Below, piece after piece: positions 51,614-63,303 of a DNA stretch of 64,000 nucleotides (positions are counted from its first letter, which is position 1; the number at the start of each line of letters is the position of its first letter). Under the pieces are notes generated by a model. The model was not told the DNA's origin. It searched no databases and saw only the letters and a list, made by a program, of their open reading frames with translations. Source of the DNA: Flabesymbios commensalis (taxonomy: Eukaryota > Annelida > Polychaeta > Terebellida > Flabelligeridae); NCBI GenBank assembly GCA_964017125.1, contig OZ024914.1, forward strand, positions 19,040,126 to 19,104,125, written 5' to 3'. A program made the position numbers and the translations under genes.

Positions 51614-51739
51614 CTATTGCCTTCTCGATACTTTAAGGTTGTGTCGAGCTGAATATGTTTATTTTGTTAACAGCCACGCTTAACTTGACTTAGCTATTCA
51701 CACATATTATGCAAACTATCATGCGTATGTATGTACCAT

Positions 51740-51823
51740 CATCTTCCCAGCGGCAAGGCTAGACTTCTCGATGTTGCAGACCGCGACATCTAGAAGCCTA
51801 GCCTTGCTGTAGGGAAGATGCTG
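51740..51823. repeat. Strong hairpin after the stop codon
   Basis: catcttcccagcggcaaggc pairs with gccttgctgtagggaagatg, with tagacttctcgatgt and acatctagaagccta inside; the loop is about 10 nt. It begins 127 nt after the stop of the plus-strand gene, so it would be in the 3' UTR. Confidence 0.8.
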
Positions 51824-52003
51824 ACTCTTATTTCTTTAAACATAGCTACGCAAAAGACAATCATTTTGTTGCATTTAGTGAAATATCTGCTATTTAAATA
51901 TTATTAGATCACACTAAAGTATTTTATCTTAAGAAGGACAAAATGCAGTAACTACTTACTTGAAAAAGGTTAACAGTTACTGCATATTGGCTTTCCATGG
52001 ACG

Positions 52004-52009
52004 AATAAA
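52004..52009 (+). promoter_or_regulatory. Possible polyadenylation signal
   Basis: AATAAA, 391 nt after the stop and the first exact match downstream. No transcript evidence is available. Confidence 0.3.
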
Positions 52010-53619
52010 TATTAGTACTTTATTTAGCAGCAGTACCACCACAGAAACAAAGACAAGTTAAAAACAAGCCCTAGCGTTCGTTTGTTTCAAGGCTACGGAG
52101 CTGCCATGGCCCGTATTGTCGTACGAGTTACGATATGTCAAAATCTTCGGATTGGTCGATATGGCGAGATGGTTTACAAGTAAGCAGATACTGCCTCTTG
52201 GCTTTGCAGGGCAGTAGGCCTACAGACTGACATTAGAACGAGCACTATTGGGTCTGAATAGCAAAATATAACACTTTTAAACATGCCAGCCCTTACAGCG
52301 CTATATATATATATTTGAATACTTTTATGAGCACTTCGCTTAATCTATTTTAGTTTATGTTTAATTGTACTCAGTACTTGATGAATGTACGTATATCGTG
52401 ATGTATATATTAGAAAAAAAGGGTAATGATAATCAAGGAATGACCAGACATAACATCACTGTGATATTAAAGGGCCGTATACGTCACTTGGCAAACTGGC
52501 AGATCCGATCAGAATGGCGATATACCGAGTGATCCTTATTTGCTACGATTGAAATATGATGTTTCTACATTGAGCGTACAGGTGTCTTAAACAATCATAA
52601 AATAACAGCTAGATATATCGTACTATATGATCGAGCATCGGTATAATGTATTATAATATTGTGATAAGCAATCGACTGTGATTTCTGTACTTTTAATTCA
52701 TAATAATTCTACTGTTTTCATACTTATTTTCAGTCATTTTAAGCTGTGGATCGCGGTAGCGATGCACAGTTTAAAATGACTGAAAATTGTTTTTATACTT
52801 ATATTTTTACAATGATTTTGTTATGCCTTATTGTTTATTATTGATCAAGATTTCACTGGTTATTTTTATCACCACCAAAAATGTGATGTATACCTGACCC
52901 GGTTATGTACGTTTATTATTAAATTATATATTTTCTTGAATATGTCTTGTTTCTTCTGATAATGAAGCTACGTTCCCACTTCTAAGCGTAATCCATGCGT
53001 AATAGATTCATATCGCATTTGTAATTATTATGCACAATGGATACACATGTCTCCTATCTGTAAGTATTTCGTATGACATATTGTTATACAGATGAAATAT
53101 ACGTATGGCATTATACGGCGGTATACGTAGATATGGGGCGTATAGCTTTATTATGCATTACAGGTTTGTGAATCAGCATAATCCGTCGGTCATCACCTTA
53201 GCTAGGCATAAAAATAAATGAATTGGGTTTTTGGTCACTTTTGTCATCTAGGATGTCAGCTGGTCAGTTGCAAATTCTGATCACTTATAATATAAACATT
53301 TGTACAGTTATTTATCGCATAATCCCGGGGTTGTGAATGGCTTCAACGGAATGTACCGGGATCCTGCACAGTGCATACCATGGAATTGTCGATCATGTCT
53401 GAAATGGATTTGACCAGCTCTATTGAATGCGACCTTTTGAAGGTAAAACGTGTGCTGCAACAGCTGGACTTTAAAATACTTGGCCCCCAAATTGAGAGTC
53501 CAAATAATTTTCAACCTCTTGCAGTTGTGGATCGCGTCAGCGAGACACAACTTCAAGTGGGTGAAAATTCCAATTTGATTTGTTGGCGGTTAAAGAGGTG
53601 ATGAGGATGAGCTCTGTGT

Positions 53620-53850
53620 TCACACCCAGGTCGCCCAGGTTTTAGATGTGTTTGTCTCCACGGTGGTGCGTGTTTTCTTCTTCTTGGCTTTATTGTTCTC
53701 CGGCTGATAGCCATCGTAGTCATCGTGTGTGGTCTGGCGACGCTCCTGCTTTTTCCTGCACGATTTGCAGGGCATACACCTGCGTACACATCCGAAACGC
53801 TCAGAAAGGGCGAACACCGCCATTATACTCACCACTACAACGTAGACTGT
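53620..53850 (-). CDS. Exon 6: fourth membrane segment and tail
   Basis: Acceptor aaacag on the minus strand; stop TGA at 53620-53622. TVYVVVVSIMAVFALSERFG, then CVRRCMPCKSCRKKQERRQ and a polar tail with NNKAKKKKTRTT. Confidence 0.85.
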   Translation of the reverse strand, partial: TVYVVVVSIMAVFALSERFGCVRRCMPCKSCRKKQERRQTTHDDYDGYQPENNKAKKKKTRTTVETNTSKTWATWV

Positions 53851-56800
53851 CTGTTTGAAAATAAACAAAAATGTGGTGTTGAGCTAAGTACGAAAATTTA
53901 ATAGTTATTGCCATCATTTAACTAACTTTCTCTATTTGTATGTATGATAATTATGTTTGTGAATTTGTTCATTCATGTTTTCTTATGTGTGTAATATAAT
54001 ATTACACACATAATTTAAAATTATCATAATTTTAATAATTTTAAGTTAAATATTTATTATTAAACATGCAGTATTTAAACTGTTTTAGTTAAAAACAATA
54101 GTTTAACCCATGTATATAATCTACCTAACTTTTCCGCAATATCTAATTTGTCTCGGTATCGAACCAAATATATACTGTACATCACTATATCGTCGCCTCG
54201 GAGCTAAAGGATCCTATCTGACACTCGTTAGAGTGGCAGATAGGATCATTTAGCTCCGAGGCGACGATATGTAACACACGCATTAGCGGGATTCCACAAT
54301 AAAACTTCCCGTTGCATACTATCAAATTTAACACTTAATACACTTTGAAACTAGCTGTGTCACTTGAGTGGGTTGAATTATTTATTACTCACCATAATGG
54401 ATCCCGCTATGTAGAGTATAACCTGTAGAGCAGTGACTGTTAGATGACAGCTTGGTCTGATTGACACCAACTACGGACACACCATAGTATGTATTACAAA
54501 ATGCAGCTCATTATATTATTAACCCTTGTCTTGCTATTCCTACGTATTAAACAAAGTTCGCGGTGAAAAGAATGGTTACTCAAATGTATGAAATAGTTTG
54601 CTGTAGATGATCAGACAACCAAATAACTTTGGCGTAGTCTTTTCGCATAAGTAAAAATATTTTGTCATCATTTTTAGCAGGAAATTGCGTCAGCAATTCC
54701 AGGCCAGCTTCAAACATGTCAAATGTGCGATAAATACAAAGGAGCCCATTATTACAGATGAGTGAGAACAGATTAGAAAATCATGGCAACAGATTGAACA
54801 CTTGTGGATTTGTAGCCTATATACTATGTTAACCTGAGTTAATATTATAATTTCAAATACAAATCTTTGGAACGAATTACATAACACTTATAATTGATAG
54901 AATTGATAGTCACATATCTCACTAACTAGCAACCCATTGCAATTTGTTGTCAAGATGTTTCAAATGGCGTTGGTAGTTTATGTCAGTGGGGGTAACATAA
55001 GAGCAATATGTTTTGGGTAGCCTTACATCATATCCTAGATGATTTTCCCGAGGTGGCCCGCCCAAAAATATGAAAAATATAACTCGTATATTTACTTCAG
55101 GTTGAATTACCAGTCAAACTAAATCAATGTAGATGACAGAGCCTACTTACGTTCTCCTTCGCACTGTCAACCAAATCTCCTGCAGTAAACTCCAGTACTA
55201 GGATTATGAAAAGCGTTACCAAATGCTGCAAAATATAAATGTGTTTATACGGTTGGATTTAGGTGATCTTTGTAACAGTCTTGATACTATGTAAGGAGAA
55301 CGTGAGGATATGCTACACAAACTGCATGATAGTTTTAACAAACTCTTTAGAATTGTAACGCAAAAAACTTCCTTATTCTGAACGAGCCAGAATGATGGTT
55401 TTGATGATAGAAATAAATTTAAAGAGACCCTTTGGGATGAGACATTTTCAATGTTGTCAATTTTGAAAATTTAATTTATATGAAGCTATATAGCCTACTG
55501 ATCTTAACTGAAAATACGAAAAAGTCAACAAACAATTTTAAAGCACCAAAAAAGAGTGAAATAGTTGTATTTCCAGGTCGTATATTGCCATGTAAACAAA
55601 ACAAGTCAGCAATATTCAGCACTTTACATCACATATTCCCACGTATCAGAAGGTAAGATCAGAGCAGTCGCCGCTAATTGGTGTCTTATAGTCAGGACAC
55701 GGGAGGACACACCTGCAGCACTGATTGTCTACCCAACGTTGGGCCGATGCCGTCAGGATGTGGCCCAATGCTGTGAAAACATTCAATCGTCCTTCAGGTA
55801 TACAAATAGTTTTTTTGGGTTACTTCTGGTTTCATAGAAATGTTGATTCAAAATATTTGTAAAAATATGAAAATTGTGAAAAAAATAAAAACTTGATCCG
55901 TGGGATACACTACTTCAGTACGGAAATAACAACGAAAATTGATGTCATCCCAAGGAGCTGCTTTAATATTAGCGATTTTTTGGCTTCTTCTAGCTTCCTT
56001 GCAGATCAAGATTTTGTCACGTGGAATTTTGTTTTTCGTCTGGCCAAGGCCTTCATTTCCGTCCATAGTCTTTTTTTTAATGTTTTTTTTTTATTTCCGT
56101 CGTCCCTTGTCGTATAGATCAATCCAGGGTGGGGGCCCTGGTGTAGAAGTGAAAGCTGTCAGCTTGGGGAGTTGAAGACCCCGAGTTCGAACCCCACTCA
56201 AAGAAACAAAAAGTTTCTTCCCCGCTCACTCGTAATTATTCAATATTGTCGGGAACCTCCGTGACCGAGAGGTAGCGTGAATTTCAAATTCTGTGTCTGC
56301 AGGGCAGTGTCATCTCATGCATCTCACCATCCTCAGGAGGTTCTCCTGGCCCAGCTTAGCCTATATGTGCACAATTTCATTTTCCAGATCAATCTCTCGG
56401 TTTTCGAGCAACAAAGCTTCGAAGGCCAGGAGGTTTCTATTGAAAATGTACTGTAAACCATTGAAGTGTCTGCATCCCCAGAACGGTGCGTCCCAAAGGG
56501 TGACACGACTGTTTATGCATCCCCATTTGATCAGTGAAAATATTCTCACATACAAATCCCATATTATCACTCAGTTGTAAAACAGCACCCATAATTTTTT
56601 TTTTAGCAAATTCACAATGTTTTTTTATCATGCTATCCTCTAGTCACTGGGCCTCGAAAACTTCTCTCATATCAAGCCAATTGCTGATTATTATATAATA
56701 GGTAACCTGCCACTCACAATATGATCCCTCCTCTAAAAGCGTTTGGCCTACGTGTCATCATAACGCCCATCCGCATCGTGTTTGTTGGGCCCATTTAGTT

Positions 56801-59800
56801 ATTATTCTGGGCCAGCATTAAACCAACATAGCTTCATATGCAATCATCTATGTCAAAGCATATGTTTGTGCAAAATATAAAGATCGTACGGAAAAAAAAT
56901 ATTCCCAATAATGTCTCGATTTGTGAATTAAACGACAGCCGTATAATATTTACAAGAAAGGCTTTGAACAGTAGCCCCAGCTCGCTACGCTCATACTACG
57001 ATCATGCACGTCTACGACCACGCACATCTACGACTACCAGGGTTGAACTAAAATTTGTTTGCCGTACACACAACAGTAACTATAAGCAGGTTATATTGTT
57101 TGCTTTTGCACCACAGAGTTGTTTCTTGTTTTCGATCCTGATTACTTACGATAATTGTACACGGTCTGTACTTCCACCAATTATAACACCCTGTGAATCC
57201 TAGCAGCAGAGAGAAGCTCCCAGACGCCAGGGTCAGCTGTACACCAGCCTTCAGATCATACAGAGCCTGGTTTCTCTGGTTCATCAAGTCGTCAAGCTTT
57301 TGCTCGTTTGATCTTCCGTCCGAGCCCTGCGGAAATCAAAATTATTAATATTTTGTGTTACATAAGCATGATAAAGTCATGGAGGTCCATACTTCCATGC
57401 TAAGAGAAGTTAAGAAGGTGCTACCTAGCAAACACAAAACATTTGTATAACATTTATACAATGTTGGTCCAACGTCGAAGACGTTGGGACGACGTTGTAT
57501 AAATGTTATGCAAATGTTTTGTGCTTGATGGGTACCCAGCAGACGCAAGGCGTTGAATCAATGTTGGTTTAAAGTTAATCCAATATTGATTCAACGTTTT
57601 GTGTCTGCTGGGTGGACATAACCCAGAGAACCGCGATCGTATTAAAAACAGGCCCGGGACAAATTTTCAATATTGTTAAAGACTATTAATTTGGTTTATG
57701 GCTTGCAAATGTATGTATTATGTTAATCTATGGAATACAAAATTCCCAATACTAATTTTTTCTTGACCTTCTGCGTTTGGCGTTAATATATAAGTATATA
57801 TATATATATATAATTATGTACAATTTATATAATGATTGATTGCACCGCCCTGCGTCGTCAAACATTACTGTGTATGATTTGGCAGGAGTTGATCATATCC
57901 CCACTACAGTGTGTCGGCTAATTGCCGAGACGACGCTACAGTTCTGTATCTGCTCCCTGGCAGACGAATGCATTTCTAGTAACGAGTTTCTGTTTCCGCG
58001 AAAAGTGAATTCAATGGAGGGGGGCTCAATACAAAATAACGCAACCCTGTATCACTCTATCAATGATTCAATTGTGTTAATTAATATTATCATCATAGCT
58101 ATAAGATATATTAATACCGGTGCATGCACCTCACAAATTAGTTTTGTATATGAAGTATAAACTTCTAGTGTGCGAAACTTGTCTCCAACGGCATCACCTA
58201 ATTGTCAATGACCGAAATCATCAGAAAGCTAATGCAATCTCCGTTTCAAGGATCCGTATGTATTTGAAAGGTATTGTATTGAACTACAAAAATGCATTAT
58301 TCCTAATATTCAGTCTATCGATACTAAATTATTAGTCATTGTTTTTCAAGGCACACAGTCAGTCACAAGTCGGGCCTTACATGTTTTTCTGAACAATCCG
58401 AGATCAAATAACAAAAAATATTCATCTAATATATTCCATAGTCAATGTTTCCATGGGAGCACTTAGAAAAATATTTTTAGATAAGAAATTAATCGCGCAA
58501 TTAGGTCATCAATCCAATTTTTTGAAACCAGAAATAGCTGTGAGCCCTATAACAACCGGTCCCGATTATAGTATATTAAGTACTGCATTATCCATATCGT
58601 CAATATGAATAATTTTCACTGACTTGTAGTTGTGGATCGCGTCAGCGAGACGCAACTTCAAGTGAGGGAAAATTCGAGTTAAATAGCTTGGCGGTTAAAG
58701 GGTTGGTTTAACTTAATTCATTTTCCAAGGATTACAATCAGCAGTTGGTTCTCCTTCACAACAATACAGAGATAATAGTAAGGTTATAATGATAGTAATA
58801 CTAGTGATGATAAAATAATATATATAACACATTAATGATAATGATAATAAGAATAAAAATAGTTAACATGAGATGGTGGTGTCACTTGTAAAAAAGGAAA
58901 GCATTCGTCTAAAATAATTAAAAATATATTTATTCAAATCTATCTGATGCTAACAAAAAATCCTGGATCAATTTAAATATAGTGAGGTTATCAGACAAAA
59001 TTAAAACATTTGAGCCATATAATAAAAAAATAGTTAAATAGTGAAATTAAATGTGAGCAATAAATGTATTTATCATGCTTAAACAAACATTGGTGATGTC
59101 GGCTTCCACCATCATGATTAAAATATTATGCAAATTATCATCATACATGTTGATAAATTACATAATTTATATAGCTAGAATATTATTAGCGGCGACGGTA
59201 AATAGTAACATTATTGAGTTGCTGTATCTCACTCACGTCAAACAGTCCAGTGATAGAGTGTGATTTTGAGATGAGATCGTCAAAACTCTCTTCCAGTTGT
59301 ATAATGTAGTCCCATCCTGCCAGAATTCCGGCTCCGAAACCCACCAGCAAAATCCCATAAAACTGTAAAAATCACACCGCTACTATTATATTTAATTTCT
59401 TCAATGCTGAATTTGCAATAATGATTGTCATCTTCATCCATCTTCACTTTTCAAATGGTCGGGGGTAGAATACAAGACTTGGAGCGAGATTTGTCACATC
59501 TTGTTAAAAAAGTTTCTAAAAATGGGTGTTCTGGAGGCTTTGTGATTTTTTTTTTTTTTTTCCTGGATGCAACATGATGCTGTGATGGAACATGTGGGAT
59601 TAAAGAGACACATCGGGTCAATTGACAAGATAATCCAGTCAATAAAAACATATCCGTCCTTATATTGACAATTCTAATCGTACTACTTGATGACAGGATA
59701 CTGTCATTAATAGCAAGAATAGATAAGACATCTCATCTAATCTTGTTTATAGTTATATTGTAATCACTTTGGATAGGATAGTTCTTGCAATAAAAGTGTG

Positions 59801-60236
59801 AATTTAATATTAGGAATCTCATGCATCACACATTGTGACATTTTAACAATCTTATAATATGATATATTTCTGGTGATAACCATCATTTTGAATTATATTG
59901 TGTCAATGGACACTATGAATTAAAATCCAATTTCAGACTTTAATGAAATTAAATACAGAATGTATATCCAGTAAACACGAGACAACGAGCAAATGAATGT
60001 TGGTCTACCGTCTACGACGCTTGCCCAACATTGGGTCGATATCTCGTGTTTGCTGGGTACGTTTACAGAAAGCTTTTTTTAAGAAAAAACAGAACATTAC
60101 CTTCTGTAACTACTCTGGCTTTAACTGACCTGTATTTTATATTTAAAAAATGATCTGAATATTTCCTACATACCAGGACAACCATGCTGAATATACGGGC
60201 GGCAAACCCGGCCACATCCCGACCTGCACCACACAT
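53620..60236 (-). CDS. Four-membrane-segment protein of unknown family (six exons)
   Basis: Six minus-strand exons, all phase 0, join into about 233 residues from MCGAGRDVAGF to KTWATWV. Hydrophobic stretches are ARIFSMVVLFYGILLVGFGA, QLTLASGSFSLLLGFTGCYN, IIHLVTLFIILVLEFTAG and YIAGSIMTVYVVVVSIMAVF. The longest loop (about 60 residues) is between segments 1 and 2, and the loop between 3 and 4 is short, unlike tetraspanins. The tail is rich in Cys (CVRRCMPCKSC) and Lys/Arg, which suggests a cytosolic, possibly palmitoylated end. I do not recognise the family. A small exon could have been missed. Confidence 0.78.
54187..54270. repeat. Near-perfect 84-bp palindrome
   Basis: atatcgtcgcctcggagcta and its inverse meet at ctcgttagag. 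It belongs with the cgtccccttaga palindromes at 35304 and 45196. Confidence 0.88.
54393..54422 (-). CDS. Exon 5: 30-nt microexon
   Basis: Minus strand ctacag|GTTATACTCTAC...ATTATG|gtgagt encodes VILYIAGSIM, part of the fourth membrane segment. Skipping it would keep the frame but shorten the segment by ten residues. Confidence 0.72.
54515..55150. other. Intron of the four-segment gene
   Basis: A decayed aaccc-type element may lie at 54515-54725; otherwise nothing recognised. Confidence 0.4.
55151..55225 (-). CDS. Exon 4: third membrane segment
   Basis: Acceptor ttgcag, donor gtaagt (minus strand), 25 codons: HLVTLFIILVLEFTAGDLVD and SAKEN. Confidence 0.8.
55226..57149. other. Intron with a SINE and repeat fragments
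   Basis: Besides the SINE at 56131-56373, partial cccagcaaacac-type pieces lie at about 55728-55785 and 56760-56835. Confidence 0.5.
56131..56373 (+). mobile_element. tRNA-derived SINE, second copy
   Basis: A B box gagttcgaacccc (56183-56195), then a middle region cctccgtgaccgagaggtag and a tail ggttctcctggcccagctta all match the SINE at 13659-13967. No clear target duplication was found, so it is probably older. Confidence 0.78.
57150..57326 (-). CDS. Exon 3: loop and second membrane segment
   Basis: Acceptor ccgcag, donor gtaagt (minus strand), 59 codons. NEQKLDDLMNQRNQALYDLK is an amphipathic helix; LTLASGSFSLLLGFTGCYNW is the membrane segment, followed by WKYRPCTII. Confidence 0.85.
57426..57612. 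repeat. Two abutting palindromic cccagcaaacac elements
   Basis: One element spans 57426-57533 (tagcaaacacaaaacatttg to cttgatggg) and a shorter one 57534-57612 (acccagcagacgcaaggcgt to tgtctgctgggt). They differ in their inner halves. Confidence 0.82.
57613..59236. other. Intron with microsatellite and one foldback
   Basis: A TA repeat lies at about 57790-57812 and a TCGCGGTAGCGA-family element at about 58545-58704. No genes are supported. Confidence 0.55.
59237..59362 (-). CDS. Exon 2: first membrane segment and loop start
   Basis: Acceptor tttacag, donor gtgagt (minus strand), 42 codons: FYGILLVGFGAGILAGWDYI, then IQLEESFDDLISKSHSITGL. Confidence 0.85.
59969..60058. repeat. Palindromic cccagcaaacac-family element
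   Basis: tccagtaaacacgagacaac to tctcgtgtttgctgggt; arms about 40 bp. Confidence 0.8.
60174..60236 (-). CDS. Exon 1: start codon exon
   Basis: ATG at 60236-60234; donor CTG|gtatgt. MCGAGRDVAGFAARIFSMVV and L. A ttttcag acceptor about 35 nt upstream suggests a further, non-coding 5' exon. Confidence 0.8.
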
Positions 60237-60647
60237 CCTGTATACAAGCTCTCACTATCAATCTCACTCACTGAAAAAGGAAGCTGCAAATGAAAAAAAT
60301 ACTTATGCATATCGAGCGCCATGAATTTGAAAATTGTTGAGTTAATTAATTTTGGTTTAATAAATGTTAGAAGTGCTAAAGAATCAATAAGCTTCAGAAG
60401 GATTGTTTGACTTCACAAAATCGAAAAAATAAATATAAATATATTTTAGCTGAATACGTGTTAAAAATTTAAAAATAAATACATTTTAAAACCTTGTTTA
60501 CAAAAACAATACGTTCTATTTTGCATGTTTAATATAATTATGATGTTTTATATTATCGTACTTGATTGTAAATTAGTCAACGTTTGATTCACTTTCACGT
60601 CGCTTAATAAATTTTTAAAAAGTCAAAGGAGCGGTCACTTTAGAAAT

Positions 60648-61255
60648 AAAGTATCTGTCACTTTTTAAAGTGGCATATACGAGCCAATAATACCAAGGTG
60701 AAGTCTTTTTTAATGCCTTACCAGAATATTCCTCAAGTCATGTCTTATTTCGTTCCAGTTGTTCGAGTCCAGTTGTTGTTCTGCTCGTCTGATATCCTGT
60801 TCGTTTCTGGCAGCTGACCATCACTCACACTAATACTGACCGAGGCCTAGTAGTCATAATGTACTTAATAATACGATCAGCGCCAAAAGCCATACATAGC
60901 TGGCAATGTCCCGTCTAACACTAGACGATGTCCTTGTTGTTTTAGCCCTAAACCCGCTTATCGCGACTAAAGTCGTTTTTGATAAAAAAAAATTAGCCAA
61001 TTATATTTTCGTTATTGGGAACGAAATGTGTGTTTAAACAGCAACATTTGTAAAGGTTGGGTCATAAATTAAACTAATATGAGTAATTTTCACCCACTTG
61101 AAGATGTGGGTCGCGGTAGCGAGACACAACTTCACGTGGGTGAAAATTTGTATTATTTACCACAGCGATTTAAGAGCTAATAATACTGGGCCGGCATCGC
61201 AGACGGTGATCAAACATTGGATCGGTATTGGGTCAACGCATTGTGTTTGTTCTGT
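60648..61255. repeat. Upstream repeats of the four-segment gene
   Basis: A decayed gccactttttaaagtggc palindrome (about 60648-60699), a TCGCGGTAGCGA-family element (60950-61175) and a partial cccagcaaacac-type fragment (61185-61255). Confidence 0.6.
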
Positions 61256-61399
61256 ATGCCTAATTGTCTTGTTAATAATATTTACTGGAACGCCGTATGT
61301 TTCGATTAGTGACGATATTTCACAGCAAACAAGGAACTGGACGTTAACAACAGCGAACATTGAAGATAAATTGCTTAATTTTATTTTATGTCATGATAA

Positions 61400-61645
61400 A
61401 TAATTAATTTAAATAAATAATATAATAAATAAATAAATAATAAATAAATAATTCTTTATAGGCCTACATCAGAATCTGACGTAGTTAAACTTCAGATTCT
61501 GACGTCTAAAATTGATCCCTGCACTGTAAGAGTGAAAATATTTATAATTGCCGTAGACCCATAACATAGGTATTGAAATGAAGAAGAAAGAGTAATGGTT
61601 TTCATGGTTTATATAAAAAAATATTTCAGCGTTGTAAAGGGTTAG
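61400..61645. repeat. AAATAA microsatellite and inverse GACGTC element
   Basis: An aaat-rich run (about 61400-61450) is followed by an inverse, truncated GACGTC-family element (61470-61645). Confidence 0.7.
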
Positions 61646-62009
61646 AGAGACATCCGAGTGAGACCTTCCGTGAAACACACTTCTCTTTACCAGTCTGGAT
61701 TTCAGCGGCATTTGGTAAGGAGAATTACATGTATGACCTCACATTTATGCCAGTAAATATATATAATTATTCAGGCAATTTTTTTCTAATGTTTTCTGTT
61801 ACATAGAATGTTTTTGATATATTTGTATTTCTCTCACTTTTGTCTATAGTTCAGGAAATAGGGCGTTCCTGTGCTTCGCTTCACAGGTTTCATCACAATG
61901 TATTTATACGAATTGCCACCACTGATAATAACTAGATTGGTATATTTATCGCATGTGCTATTATTTAGGCAAACTGGTGCAAACACTAGGCGTTTGTCCA
62001 GTGTTAGCT

Positions 62010-62463
62010 TAACCCTTAAAGCGCTGAAATATTTTTTTATATAAACCAAGAGATCAATGGGTTATTTTCAATTTGAAATCATTATAAAGGTCTCAGTTAG
62101 CTTTCCCGCTAATACCTATATGTTATCATGGTTATGAGTGTACGGCCATTATAAATATATTTTACTCTTTCAGTGCCGGGGGCGACTTTAGACGTCAGAA
62201 TCTGACGTCTGTAATGTTAACCCTTACAGCGCGGGGATAAATTTTAGTCGTCAGAGTCTGACGTCTGTAGACGTCAGATTCTGACGTCTAAAGTCGATCC
62301 CCGCACTGTAAGAGAAAAACAACAGTTCTAATGGCCGTAGGCCTATAACATAGGTATTCAAATGAGTCGGAAAGAGCCGAATAAGACATTTATAATGATA
62401 TCAAATTGAAATAAACCCTTAGGTCACCAAGGTTTTTATAAAAAAATCAGCGCTTCAAGGGTT
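62010..62463. repeat. Two GACGTC-family elements back to back
   Basis: A plus-oriented element (62010-62215) is directly followed by an inverse one (62218-62463), giving a large composite inverted repeat with a near-perfect central hairpin. Confidence 0.82.
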
Positions 62464-63303
62464 CAAGCTAATGACGATGATACAGGCAGTGATTGACCCA
62501 ATGCATCATATCTGCAGGACAGTCTAGCCATAGTAGCCTGAATGGCTGATTGATCTATACTGTCGTGCAAAGCCAGAATGCAATAACTGCTCACTTGAAA
62601 AGAAAGGTGTTACTATATTTTACCTCTACACGACAGTATTATAATTTCATGTCCTGTGGGAAAAAGCATGTGAAATTGACATGAAATAAACATTTGTTCA
62701 CATAGGATGAAAACCCACTTAAGTCCACTTTTTTTTTTTTTTAATTAAATTATCTTATTTTTATTTGCATCTTTAAATACCTACCTAATATTGATAAAGC
62801 AATTATTAACGGACGTTATGTTCGCTATGTCACATTTTGTTTGTGTCGTGATATTTTAGAATATTTTACCGGTGCTCCCTACCTAGTTGGAAGTCTTCTG
62901 AACTAAAACTGATTTTTTTATGTTGAAAACTGCCACAATGAATCAGATAAAAGTGTCGATTTTCAACCCATTATTTGTGTCATTTTACATTGTTGAAAAA
63001 ATGTAGTATTAAATTTAAAAAAACAGACTAATTTATTTTTCGTATTATGTCAGGAAGACTCACCCTCGTCAGGATGATATAAGTGCACTAATATATCAAC
63101 TCAGACGAAAAAAATAGCTTTAATAAATAGATAAATTCTGCAGATAAGACACACAATATATTAAGGTTTACATAATAAAATATATGCTATAATGTAAAAA
63201 AATGTATCTGTGGTTCAATAAGTAAGGTATGTCGCATGTAAGCTTACAAAAAACTCTCTAAGTTCTCTTTCAAACCTTCCGCCTATTCTGCACACATAGA
63301 TGT
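62464..63303. other. Intergenic stretch, little recognised
   Basis: One cagtaactgc fragment at about 62565-62610 and a poly-T run near 62730; no gene supported. Confidence 0.45.

Larger units (their letters stand above)
51614..53619. other. 3' UTR and convergent intergenic region
   Basis: Contains a strong hairpin (51740-51823), a cagtaactgc foldback (51940-51995), a diverged cgtacaagtt foldback (52112-52180) and two TCGCGGTAGCGA-family hairpins (52732-52790 and 53507-53600). The first AATAAA after the stop is at 52004-52009. The two genes face each other tail to tail. Confidence 0.6.

Noticed and set aside
55565-56175. Plus-strand frames around 55.6-56.2 kb
   Set aside because: They lie in an intron of the minus-strand gene, overlap repeat fragments and lack any recognised domain.
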